Below, piece by piece: positions 8,567 through 17,630 of a stretch of 64,000 bases of DNA. A program made the translations under genes and the position numbers. Under the pieces are notes generated by a model that was not told the DNA's origin, did no database searches, and saw nothing but the letters and a program-made list of their open reading frames with translations. The stretch's first letter is position 1; each line of letters begins with the position of its first letter. The stretch is from Amorphoplanes digitatis. GTDB taxonomy: Bacteria; Actinomycetota; Actinomycetes; Mycobacteriales; Micromonosporaceae. The stretch lies in the NCBI RefSeq assembly GCF_014205335.1, contig NZ_JACHNH010000001.1, forward strand, positions 682,001 through 746,000, read 5' to 3'.

Positions 8567-8860
8567 ATGGCTGACCTGCTCGACGCCGATTCCGTACGCA
8601 GTGCCGTGGCCGTCCTCGACGGCTGGGAGGGCGGGACCGACGCGATCGTGCGCACCGTGGGCCTACGCAGTTTTCCCGCCGCGATAGCGGTGGTCGACCG
8701 GGTCGCGAAGGTTGCGGAAGAGATGGACCACCACCCGGACATCGACATCCGCTGGCGGACGCTGACCTTCCGCTGCGTCACGCATTCGGCCGGGGGCGTC
8801 ACGACGCGCGACATCGCCCTCGCCAACCGCATCGACCGGATCCTCGCCGACGCGTCCTGA
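8567..8860 (+). CDS. Pterin-4a-carbinolamine dehydratase
   Basis: A 97-residue enzyme of the DCoH/PhhB family, which dehydrates 4a-hydroxytetrahydrobiopterin and so recycles pterin cofactor. The signature is clear: EEMDHHPDIDIRWRTLTF followed by THSAGGVTTRDIALANRID, with the active-site His pair in DHHP. Length and domain span are typical for the stand-alone enzyme. Translation appears leaderless. No pterin-dependent hydroxylase is nearby, so the in vivo partner is unknown; in many actinobacteria the gene is likewise orphan. Confidence 0.92.
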   Translation: MADLLDADSVRSAVAVLDGWEGGTDAIVRTVGLRSFPAAIAVVDRVAKVAEEMDHHPDIDIRWRTLTFRCVTHSAGGVTTRDIALANRIDRILADAS

Positions 8861-8940
8861 ACCGCCCTGATTCGCCGCGCCCGGGGACCAGACGGCATGA
8901 TGGCCGGAGGTAGCCGTATGCGCACGTTCAGGGAGGCTTC

Positions 8941-10086
8941 GTGAGATTCGAGGTCAGCAAGGTCCTCGACGCCATCGAGGCCCAGCTCACCACCGACCCG
9001 GCCCTGGCCCGTGCCGTGGTCGACCTCTCCGAGATCGTGCGCTACGCCGACCTCGACGGCGGTCGCCCGGCCAGCATGCTGCGGCTCGGCCTGGTCATCG
9101 ACGCGCTGGGCCGGCACGTCTCCGAGGAGAACGTGCCGGTGTACGCGGTGGTACCGCGCGGCCTGCTCTCCGACGCCGACCTGACCTCGAACGAGCGCAT
9201 GGTGGTCCGGCGCTGGGCGGACGACGGCGTCGTAGAGGTGGTTCCGCAGCTCGACGACCGGGTCTTCGAGGTGGCCGAGCTGCTCGGCCTGCCCGTGCTG
9301 ACCCGCAACCGCGCGGAGCAGTTCCGGGACCGCCGTCCGTGGGTCGAGGAGCCGGGCCGGCTGCTCGCCGCGGTCACCGGCGCGGCCGGACCGGTGCTGG
9401 TGGCCCGCGTCGGGCGCGGGGAGATCCCGGCCGTCGGCGAGCCGTCCCCGATGGGCAAGAAGCTGCTCGCCCGGGTCTGGAGCTGCCCCGAGTCGAACTG
9501 CAACGCCTTCGACTCCGGCGGCGACCCGGACAGCCCGTTCGCCGACATGCGCAAGGTGACCGCGCCGGTCGCCCAGCCGCCGCCGTCCCTGCGCTCGGGC
9601 GCGCCGACCTGCCCCCGGCACAACGCGCGCCTGCGCGACTCCGGCCCCCGGCCGGCGGTCGAGGTGCTGTCGGTCCGCATCGACGGCGTCGTGCGGAAGC
9701 GCTTCGTGGTCTCGGAGGACAAGCCGGTCGTGGTGGGTCGCGCACCGGAGGGCGGCGGCATCATGCTCGGCCAGTGGCTGACCGAGGACGCCCGGAAGTG
9801 GATCAGCCGCGGCCACGTACGCCTGTCGCTGCGCGGCGGCGAGCTGACGGCGCAGGACGTGAGCACCAACGGCACGGGGATCCGCCCGGGCGGCTCGCAG
9901 GACGACGACCAGCGGATCACCCTGAACCGCGACGAGTCCCGCACCCTGGCGGCGAACGACGTGGTGGAGCTCTACGCCGGCGTCAACGTGGGCCGCGCCA
10001 AGCTGTGGTCGACGGGCGGCGTCACGCAGCCGTCGTCGGTCATGGCGGAGGCACCCACGATGGCCATCCGCAAGTTCGAGCGGTAG
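8941..10086 (+). CDS. PIN-like/zinc-ribbon/FHA-domain protein
   Basis: A 381-residue protein starting at GTG 8941 behind AGGGAGG. Residues 1-135 look like a PIN/NYN-type alpha/beta nuclease fold: an acidic N-terminal stretch, a DSD-like LLSDADL and a terminal VLTRNRAEQFRD. Residues 180-230 hold a probable zinc knuckle (C182, C187, C224, H227). Residues 245-345 form an FHA domain with GR (266-267), SRGHV (289-293) and STNGT (308-312), the set that binds phosphothreonine. It ends at a bidirectional terminator. The FHA domain predicts a Ser/Thr-kinase-regulated partner; nuclease activity is only suspected, since the PIN acidic residues are not all evident. Confidence 0.7.
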   Translation: MRFEVSKVLDAIEAQLTTDPALARAVVDLSEIVRYADLDGGRPASMLRLGLVIDALGRHVSEENVPVYAVVPRGLLSDADLTSNERMVVRRWADDGVVEVVPQLDDRVFEVAELLGLPVLTRNRAEQFRDRRPWVEEPGRLLAAVTGAAGPVLVARVGRGEIPAVGEPSPMGKKLLARVWSCPESNCNAFDSGGDPDSPFADMRKVTAPVAQPPPSLRSGAPTCPRHNARLRDSGPRPAVEVLSVRIDGVVRKRFVVSEDKPVVVGRAPEGGGIMLGQWLTEDARKWISRGHVRLSLRGGELTAQDVSTNGTGIRPGGSQDDDQRITLNRDESRTLAANDVVELYAGVNVGRAKLWSTGGVTQPSSVMAEAPTMAIRKFER

Positions 10087-10114
10087 GGGAGGCGGCGGGC
10101 CGCCTCCCCTACCG
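10081..10114. terminator. Bidirectional hairpin between convergent genes
   Basis: A perfect 16-bp stem around a GG loop overlaps the stop codon of the FHA gene and ends four bases before the rocD stop on the other strand. It can terminate both transcripts. Confidence 0.75.
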
Positions 10115-10117
10115 GCC

Positions 10118-11325
<1,208 letters not shown>

Positions 11326-11329
<4 letters not shown>

Positions 11330-12132
11330 GATCGAACCTCCAGGGTGCAGCACTTCGGTCCGCCGCCGGCCTTGCGCAGCTCGGAAACGTCGACGCCGAC
11401 CGTCTGGTAACCGCGCTCCCGCAGGGCGGCGTTCAGCGCGGTGGCCTGCACCGGCAGTACCACGGTACGTCCGTCGCTGACGGCGTTGAGGCCCAGCACC
11501 TCGGCGTCGGCCGGGGTGGCGATGACCGCGTCGGGGAAGAGCCGGCGCAGGACGGCCTGCGAGCCCGGCGAGAACGCCGACGGCAGGTAGGCGACGTTGC
11601 GCTCGTCCAGCACGCACAGCGCGGTGTCGAGGTGGTAGTACGCGGGGTCGACAAGCTGGAGCGTGATCACCGGGCGGCCGAAGACCTCCTGGGTCTGCGC
11701 GTGCGCGGCGTGCGCGGTGCGGAAGCCGGTGCCGGCCAGCAGCACGTCGCCGGCGAGCAGGATGTCTCCCTCGCCCTCGTTGGTGTGCTTCGACTCGAAC
11801 ACCTCGAAGCCGCTGCCGGCGAACCAGGCGGCGTACGCCGGGGCCTCGTCGGCCCGCTCGGCGTCGCGGAACTGCACGGCGAGCACCTTGCCGTCGACGA
11901 CGGTGGCGCCGTTCGCGGCGAAGACCATGTCGGGCAGGCCCGGCAGCGGATCGATCAACTCGACGGTGTGGCCCAGGTCGAGGAAGGTCTGGCGCAGGTT
12001 CTCCCACTGGCTGACGGCCAGGGCGTTGTCGTAGGGCGCCGTCGGATCCATCCACGGATTGATCCGGTACGTGACGGCGAAGTGCGTGGGCCGGCACATG
12101 AGGTAGCGGCGCGGAGTGGCGATGGGCGTCAT
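11326..12132 (-). CDS. ddaH: Dimethylarginine dimethylaminohydrolase-type amidinohydrolase
   Basis: A 268-residue member of the guanidine-modifying (amidinotransferase) superfamily. It has the expected catalytic residues: Asp123 in GEGDILLAG, His167 in YYHLDTALCVL and nucleophilic Cys261 in GGGPKCCTLE. The family hydrolyses dimethylarginine, or related guanidino compounds, to citrulline. It is translated leaderlessly from ATG 12132 and overlaps rocD. The ddaH-rocD pairing recurs in actinobacteria. Whether the true substrate is a methylated arginine or another arginine derivative cannot be read from the sequence. Confidence 0.88.
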
Positions 12133-12139
12133 GACGGCA

Positions 12140-12145
12140 ACGGTA
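12140..12145 (-). promoter_or_regulatory. -10 element of the leaderless ddaH promoter
   Basis: On the minus strand TACCGT lies seven bases before the ATG at 12132. Confidence 0.6.
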
Positions 12146-12181
12146 TGCGCGAAGTGCCTGCGTACGCCCTAGAACAACCAT

Positions 12182-12221
12182 GCGCGAGGCGGCGGATCGT
12201 TGCGTGATCCGAGCCTCGCGC
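12182..12221. repeat. Imperfect 40-bp inverted repeat upstream of ddaH
   Basis: GCGCGAGGC (12182-12190) pairs with GCCTCGCGC (12213-12221), and an inner GGATC/GATCC pair encloses a 7-base loop. It lies about 50 bases upstream of the ddaH transcription start. It could be an operator or the terminator of the upstream gene; no T-tract supports the latter. Confidence 0.5.
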
Positions 12222-12332
12222 GAAGATTCGTTGCACGCTCGCCGGGGGAGGTTCCGGGCGGGGCGGCCGGGTGGCCGCCCCGGTTCCGGACCCACCGGCG
12301 ACGCATCGTCACCGATGAATGTGGCGGGCCCG

Positions 12333-12959
12333 TCAGAAGCGGTTGACCACCTGTGCGTCGAGCCATTCCCGGACGCTCGTCACCGGCTGCGTGTCGGTGC
12401 CGAGCCACGAGAGCGAGCCGGTAAGGGCGAAGACGCCGACGACGATCGCGCCGAGCGAGAGCACCACGCCGATCAGCGCGTCGGTCTTGCCGGCGACGTG
12501 CCGCTTGCCGGTTGCCGAGATGCCGCAGAGCGAGAGGACCAGGCCGACGACGGCCAGGCCGATCCCGTACCCGAGGAGGGGCCCGGAGAGCACGAGCAGG
12601 GTGGCGGCGACGCTGACGATCAGTCCGAGGGTGGCGAGCAGGCTCGCCCGCGGCTTCGGTCCGGCGACGACGGGCGGCCGCTCGGTGGTCGGCCGCACCG
12701 GCTCGCGGGCAGGCGGCCGCAGGTCGCGGCTGTTCAGGTCGGTGTCGGTGTCGGTGTCGGTGTCGCGCGGGGCGACGAGGGTCTGGCCCTCGGCCGGGCG
12801 GCGGCGCTCGACGACCGTCGGGGGCGTGGCGGGCGGGGGTGTCACGGTCGGGGGGTCGGTCGGGGGGTCGGTCCGCGGACGCACCGGATCGGTGGAGCCG
12901 GTGGCCACGGACGGGCGATCGGTGGTGTCGGACTGACGGGAGAAAGTCGGGAGTTTCAC
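12333..12959 (-). CDS. Membrane protein with Pro-rich cytoplasmic N-terminus
   Basis: A 208-residue protein starting at GTG 12959 behind a strong GAGGAGGT site. The first about 100 residues are hydrophilic, rich in Pro, Thr, Arg and Asp, and include a short (DT)4 run encoded by tandem GACACC codons. Two or three hydrophobic segments follow (about 105-125, 130-148, 160-185), with a short hydrophilic end. The pattern resembles DUF4190-type actinobacterial membrane proteins, often linked to cell envelope or division, but no function is known. It is probably monocistronic. Confidence 0.6.
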   Translation of the reverse strand: MKLPTFSRQSDTTDRPSVATGSTDPVRPRTDPPTDPPTVTPPPATPPTVVERRRPAEGQTLVAPRDTDTDTDTDLNSRDLRPPAREPVRPTTERPPVVAGPKPRASLLATLGLIVSVAATLLVLSGPLLGYGIGLAVVGLVLSLCGISATGKRHVAGKTDALIGVVLSLGAIVVGVFALTGSLSWLGTDTQPVTSVREWLDAQVVNRF

Positions 12960-13035
12960 GTCAGCACCTCCTCAGGTCTACGCGGGTATGCCGTACCCGC
13001 CTATACCCCGAAGGCCCGAAGGTGACACAACGCGG

Positions 13036-13072
13036 CGCGACGGGCGCCCGGATCATCCGGGCGCCCGTCGCG
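13036..13072 (-). terminator. Hairpin terminator after clpP
   Basis: An 18-bp perfect GC-rich stem with essentially no spare loop lies eight bases beyond the clpP stop. It is the strongest inverted repeat in this region. Confidence 0.75.
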
Positions 13073-13080
13073 GAAACGCG

Positions 13081-13689
13081 TCAGACCAGGGCGGACGTCG
13101 CCGACACGTCGGCGGCCTTGGCGATCACGTGGTCGACGATGCCGTAGTCCTTCGCCTCCTGGGCGGTGAACCAGCGGTCACGGTCGGAGTCGATGCCGAT
13201 CTCCTCCGGGGTGTGCCCCGTGTGGAACGCGATCCGCTCGTTCATGACCTTCTTGATGTGCAGCATGCTCTCGGCCTGGATGGCGATGTCGGCGGCGGTG
13301 CCGCCGATGCCGCCGGAGAGCTGGTGCATCATCACCCGTGCGTGTGGCAGCGCGTAGCGCTTGCCGGGGGTGCCGGCGCAGAGCAGGAACTGACCCATCG
13401 AGGCCGCCATGCCCATCGCGATCGTGGCCACGTCGTTCTTGATGTACTGCATCGTGTCGTAAACGGCCATGCCCGCGCTGATGGAGCCGCCCGGCGAGTT
13501 GATGTAAAGGGCGATGTCCTTCTCGCTGTCGGCCGAGGCCAGCACCAGCAGCTGTGCGCAGATGCGGTTGGTCACCTCGTCGTTGACCTCGCTGCCGAGG
13601 AAGATGATGCGCTCCCGGAGCAGCCGCTCGAAGACCTGGTCGTCAAACGATGCGCCACCCGCCCGCATCGCGATCTCGTCAACACTCAT
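13081..13689 (-). CDS. clpP: ATP-dependent Clp protease proteolytic subunit
   Basis: A 202-residue serine peptidase that forms the degradation chamber used with ClpX/ClpC ATPases. The catalytic triad is intact: Ser97 in AASMGQFLL, His122 in PHARVMMHQ and Asp171 in DSDRDRWF, with the expected spacing. The start ATG 13689 follows GAGAGGGTGGG. It stands alone, with neither the usual clpP1P2 tandem nor clpX beside it, so it is probably one of several ClpP paralogues of an actinomycete. It is divergent from the Nei-type gene and no ClgR-type box was recognised between them. Confidence 0.95.
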   Translation of the reverse strand: MSVDEIAMRAGGASFDDQVFERLLRERIIFLGSEVNDEVTNRICAQLLVLASADSEKDIALYINSPGGSISAGMAVYDTMQYIKNDVATIAMGMAASMGQFLLCAGTPGKRYALPHARVMMHQLSGGIGGTAADIAIQAESMLHIKKVMNERIAFHTGHTPEEIGIDSDRDRWFTAQEAKDYGIVDHVIAKAADVSATSALV

Positions 13690-13773
13690 GGACCCACCCT
13701 CTCATTCGACGTTTACACCTTCCCCGGTAGTGGGCGGGGAACCCAGCGATTCTCCTCAGGGCGAAAGCCCGGC

Positions 13774-13779
13774 TAGGGT
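13774..13779 (+). promoter_or_regulatory. -10 element of a leaderless promoter
   Basis: TAGGGT lies six bases before the GTG at 13786; the mature protein begins Pro-Glu-Gly-His right after the initiator. Confidence 0.6.
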
Positions 13780-13785
13780 TCTCGG

Positions 13786-14604
13786 GTGCCAGAGGGACAC
13801 ACCATTCACCGGCTTGCCGCGCGGCATCGGGCGCTCTTCGCCGGTCGCGCGGTGCGGGTCGCCAGCCCGCAGGGCCGGTTCGCCGCCGGCGCGGCCCGGC
13901 TCGACGGCCTGACCCTGATCGACACCGAGGCGTACGGCAAGCACCTGTTCCATCACTTCGAGGGCGCGGCGACGCTCCACGTCCACCTGGGGCTCTACGG
14001 CAAGTTCGCCGACGGCGAGCCGCCCGTGCCGGCCCCGGTCGGGCAGGTGCGGATGCGGATGGCCGACGAGCGGCACTGGCTCGAACTGCGCGGACCGACC
14101 GCCTGCGAGGTGCTCGATCCCGGCCTGGTCGCCGCGCTGCGCGCGCGCCTCGGCCAGGACCCGCTGCGGGACGACGCCGACCCCCGGATCGCGTACGCGC
14201 GGATCGCCACCGCCACCAGGCCGCTCTTCGCCCTGCTGATGGATCAGGCCATCGTCGCCGGGTGCGGCCTCATCTACGCCAACGAGGTGCTCTTCCGGGC
14301 CGGCCTCCCGCCGACCATCCCGGGCCGCCTCATCGGCGCGCAGCGCTGGGACGAGCTCTGGAGCGACCTGCGCGCCCTCATGAAGGAGGGCGTCCTGTCC
14401 GGCCGGATCGACACCGTCCACACCGCTCACACGCCCGAGGCGATGCGGCGGGCGCCGCGGGTCGACCGGCACGGCGGCGAGGTCTACGTCTACCGCCGTC
14501 CCGGGCAGCCGTGCCTGGTCTGCGGCACCCCGATCGCCCGGGGCCCGCTCGCCGGCCGCAACCTCTACTGGTGCCCCGCCTGTCAGGCGTCGGCGGCCGG
14601 CTGA
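13786..14604 (+). CDS. nei: Endonuclease VIII-like DNA glycosylase/AP lyase (Nei2 type)
   Basis: A 272-residue Fpg/Nei-family base-excision repair enzyme removing oxidised pyrimidines. The initiator is followed directly by PEGHTIHR: Pro2 is the Schiff-base nucleophile and Glu3 the general acid, which fixes the GTG start. The H2TH DNA-binding region lies around 150-215 (GLIYANEVLFRAGLPP). The C-terminal zinc finger is complete (CLVCGTPI to YWCPAC). It matches the actinobacterial Nei2 branch. Its last 22 bases overlap the convergent deacetylase gene. Confidence 0.9.
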   Translation: MPEGHTIHRLAARHRALFAGRAVRVASPQGRFAAGAARLDGLTLIDTEAYGKHLFHHFEGAATLHVHLGLYGKFADGEPPVPAPVGQVRMRMADERHWLELRGPTACEVLDPGLVAALRARLGQDPLRDDADPRIAYARIATATRPLFALLMDQAIVAGCGLIYANEVLFRAGLPPTIPGRLIGAQRWDELWSDLRALMKEGVLSGRIDTVHTAHTPEAMRRAPRVDRHGGEVYVYRRPGQPCLVCGTPIARGPLAGRNLYWCPACQASAAG

Positions 14605-16118
14605 CCGGCGGGCTCCGCGGCCGGAGCCTCGGCGGCGGGTGCCTGCGCCGAGGGCTGCTCGGCCGGGGGCTGCTCCGCCGGCGGCTTGGGCTCCGACGGC
14701 ACGCCCAGCTCGAACCGTTCGTTCAGCCACGGCAGCAGCTCGTCGTAGGCGCGGATGGTGTCCGGCTGGTTGAAGTCGTGCGACAGCACGATCGAGCCCG
14801 GCCGGACCTCGTTCTGCACGCTCTTGACGATCTTGTCGATGTGCGCCGCGTCGTCGTCCTTCTCGAGGTGCTCCCAGTCGCGGGGGTCGACCTCCCAGTA
14901 GAGCGAGGTCATGCCGTCCTCGTACGCCGTCTCGACGAGCGCGTCGGTGAAGTTGCCGCCGGGCGCGCGGAAGAACGGGATCGCCGCACTCGGCACCGCC
15001 GCGCGGATGGCGTCGTTCGTGCGCCGCAGGTCGGCGCGGATCTTGCCCCGCTTGTCCTTGCCGATCTTCAGGCTGTGGTTCCAGGTGTGGTTGCACAGGG
15101 TGTGCCCGGCGGCGGCGATCTGCCGGACCAGGTCCGGGTACTTGCGGGCCTGCTCGCCGACCAGGCAGAAGGTCGCCTTGACCTGATATTTCGCGAGCAG
15201 CTCGAGGATCTTCGGGGTCTGCACGGGGTCGGGGCCGTCGTCGAAGGTGAGCGCGACGGTGGCCGTGCCGGTGGTGCGCAGCGACTTGGCCGGGCCGGTG
15301 CCGTTCGGCACCAGGATCGCCGGGCCGGTGGAGGTCGCGCCGGCCGCGGACTTCGCCGGGGCGGGCTTGGCGCCCTCGGTGCCGGCGGGCGCCGGCGAGC
15401 TCGGCCCGGCGGGCGCGCCGGCCTGCTCGTTGCCGTCCGCCGCGCCGGCCGGCTTCTCCTTCTTCTTCGGCGCCTTCGGCGCCTTGACGATCGCCTGGCC
15501 GGCCGCGTTCACCGGGTTGATGTCGACGCCGCCGCCCTGCTGCATCGGCACGACGATCAGCATCAGTCCGATCGCGACCAGGGAGGCGAGCAGCGCCTGC
15601 TGCCGGCGCCGGCCGACGAGCAGCCATGACTCGATCGGCAGGGTGCCGGGGGCGCGGTGGGTTCCGGTGACGGGCCGGCGGCCGGTGTCCGCAAGGGCCC
15701 AGTCGCGGACCGCGCCGGCCGCGTCCAGGACGACGGGCAGCGGGCGCACGGTGATGGCCAGCGGGTCGGCGGCCTTGGCGTGCCGGCCGCGCGGTGCGCC
15801 GCCGGCCGGGCGCCGCGACGCCGCGTTCGCCGGCCGGGCGGCGCCGTCGAGCTTGGCGCCGCGCGGGGCCAGGGCCAGGGCGACCCGCCGTCCGCCGGCG
15901 ATCCGGATCGACGCGGGCGGCCGCAACACGGTGGCGTCGGCCAGCGATTCGGGCCGCCGGTGCCGCCCGGTTGCGGTCTCGCCCTCGAGGACCTGGACGT
16001 GCGGGAAACCGCCGGTCGTGGCGGTGAGCGCGTCGCCACTACGGGCGCGCGTCGCCGTCCGGGCCGCGTGCCGCGGTCCGGATTTCGGCTCCGAGCGGGA
16101 GGGTGGGTGCGGCGGCAT
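14583..16118 (-). CDS. Membrane-anchored polysaccharide deacetylase (CE4/NodB)
   Basis: A 511-residue protein. The first about 170 residues are Arg/Ala/Pro-rich and cytoplasmic by prediction. One transmembrane segment (about 174-193) follows, then a Pro/Ala/Lys-rich spacer to 280, a NodB deacetylase domain (285-480) and a Pro/Glu/Ala-rich tail. Metal and catalytic motifs are present: TFDDGP (291-296), HTWNH (His344, His348) and RAPGG. CE4 enzymes remove N-acetyl groups from peptidoglycan or chitin oligomers. The long N-terminus is unusual for CE4. An alternative ATG at 16125 is out of frame and gives only 28 codons. Confidence 0.82.
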   Translation of the reverse strand: MPPHPPSRSEPKSGPRHAARTATRARSGDALTATTGGFPHVQVLEGETATGRHRRPESLADATVLRPPASIRIAGGRRVALALAPRGAKLDGAARPANAASRRPAGGAPRGRHAKAADPLAITVRPLPVVLDAAGAVRDWALADTGRRPVTGTHRAPGTLPIESWLLVGRRRQQALLASLVAIGLMLIVVPMQQGGGVDINPVNAAGQAIVKAPKAPKKKEKPAGAADGNEQAGAPAGPSSPAPAGTEGAKPAPAKSAAGATSTGPAILVPNGTGPAKSLRTTGTATVALTFDDGPDPVQTPKILELLAKYQVKATFCLVGEQARKYPDLVRQIAAAGHTLCNHTWNHSLKIGKDKRGKIRADLRRTNDAIRAAVPSAAIPFFRAPGGNFTDALVETAYEDGMTSLYWEVDPRDWEHLEKDDDAAHIDKIVKSVQNEVRPGSIVLSHDFNQPDTIRAYDELLPWLNERFELGVPSEPKPPAEQPPAEQPSAQAPAAEAPAAEPAGQPAADA

Positions 16119-16250
16119 TCGTCATGCCTACCCGGTTACAAGATCGAAGACGATACCACATTCGTGATCATCAAGTGACCGGAAGTAATCAGTGCCGCTC
16201 AGGGCGTTGCGCACAGAGTGGATTCATGACGACACATCGGACGATAAGCG

Positions 16251-17630
16251 TCAGCCCGCGGCGTGCACCGCCTCGGTGGCCTTGCGCGCCGCGATCAGCA
16301 CCGGATCCCAGACCGGCGAGAACGGCGGCGCGTAGCTCAGGTCCAATGCGGTCATCTCCTCCACCGGCATCCGGTTCCAGATCGCGATCGCGAGGGCATC
16401 GATGCGCTTCCCGGCCTCCTCGCGGCCGACGATCTGCGCGCCGAGCAGGACGCCGGTACGCCGCTCGGCGATCATCTTGATCACCATCGGGACGGCGCCG
16501 GGGTAGTAGCCCGCGCGGTTCGTCGACTCCACCGCTGCGGTGACGTACTCGAAGCCCGCCTGCGCCGCCTCGGACTCCGTGAGCCCGGTGCGGGCCACCT
16601 CGAGATCGCAGACCTTTGTCACCGCGGTGCCGATCACGCCGGGGAAGGTCGCGTACCCGCCGCCGATGTTGATGCCCGCGACCCGGCCCTGCTTGTTCGC
16701 GTGGGTGCCGAGCGGGACGTGCACCGGCCGCCCGCTTACCCGGTGCACGGTCTGCACGCAGTCGCCGGCCGCCCAGATCCCGTCGACGTGACCCTGCGGC
16801 CCGACGACCCGCATCCGCAGGTCGGTGCGGATCCCGCCGGTCACCCCGAGCGGTATGCCGGACTCCGCGGCGAGCGCGGTGTTCGGGCGTACCCCCAGGC
16901 CGAGCACCACGATGTCGGCCGGCAGCGCGCCGTCCGGGGTGACCACCGCCGACACCCGGCCGTCCAAGGTCTCCAGGCCCCGCACCGGCGTCCGCGTCCG
17001 GACCTCGATGCCCAGCCCGCGGATCGCCTTGCCGACCCGCTCGCCCATGTCCTCGTCGACCGTGGACATCGGCTGCGGCGAGCGCTCCAGCAGCGTCACG
17101 TCGAGCCCGCGCCGGACCATCGCCTCGGCCATCTCCACGCCGACGTAGCCGCCGCCGATGACGACCGCCCGGCGCGGCGCCGGATCGCGATCGAGCCAGG
17201 CCTGCACGGCCGCGCCGTCGTCGAGGGTCTGCACGCCGAAGACGCCGCCGGCGTCCACCCGCGCCCAGTCGGGCGTCACGGGCACGGCGCCGGCCGCGTA
17301 CACGAGCTGGTCGAAGCCCTCCCGCAGCTCGCCGCCGCCCTCGAGGTCCCGCGCGGTCACCTCGCGCCGCCGCAGGTCGATCGCGACCACCTCGTGCCGC
17401 GTCCGGACGTCGATGCCGGCCTCGCGGAAGGCCTCCGGCCGACGGGCGATCAGCGGGTCGAGGCCAGGAACGACCCCGCCGATCCAGTACGGGATCCCGC
17501 ACGCCGAGTACGAGGTGAAGCGGCCCCGCTCGAACGCGACGATCTCCAACTCGCCGGTGCCCATCCGCTTGCGGGCCTGCGACGCGGCGGACATCCCGGC
17601 CGCGTCGCCGCCGATCACGACGAGCTTCAC
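16251..17630 (-). CDS. CoA-disulfide reductase/NADH-oxidase-type flavoprotein
   Basis: A 459-residue FAD- and NAD(P)H-dependent pyridine-nucleotide disulfide oxidoreductase. An N-terminal FAD-binding loop (VVIGGDAAGMSAA, 4-16), a single redox cysteine Cys44 in SYSACGIPYWIGG, a second nucleotide-binding GGGYVGVEMAE and a GIWAAGDC flavin motif define the single-cysteine CoADR/Nox/Npx group rather than glutathione reductase. Start GTG 17630 overlaps the upstream ligase stop by four bases. The link with a GCS2-type ligase suggests thiol or redox metabolism, but the thiol is not identified. Confidence 0.85.
   Translation of the reverse strand: MKLVVIGGDAAGMSAASQARKRMGTGELEIVAFERGRFTSYSACGIPYWIGGVVPGLDPLIARRPEAFREAGIDVRTRHEVVAIDLRRREVTARDLEGGGELREGFDQLVYAAGAVPVTPDWARVDAGGVFGVQTLDDGAAVQAWLDRDPAPRRAVVIGGGYVGVEMAEAMVRRGLDVTLLERSPQPMSTVDEDMGERVGKAIRGLGIEVRTRTPVRGLETLDGRVSAVVTPDGALPADIVVLGLGVRPNTALAAESGIPLGVTGGIRTDLRMRVVGPQGHVDGIWAAGDCVQTVHRVSGRPVHVPLGTHANKQGRVAGINIGGGYATFPGVIGTAVTKVCDLEVARTGLTESEAAQAGFEYVTAAVESTNRAGYYPGAVPMVIKMIAERRTGVLLGAQIVGREEAGKRIDALAIAIWNRMPVEEMTALDLSYAPPFSPVWDPVLIAARKATEAVHAAG

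Noticed and set aside
11330..12295. Upstream extension of the rocD frame
   Set aside because: It overlaps ddaH in another frame. The GTG at 11329 with the 4-nt overlap is the natural start.
16042..16125. 28-codon frame from ATG 16125 before the deacetylase
   Set aside because: It is out of frame with the deacetylase, ends quickly and has no homology that I recognise.
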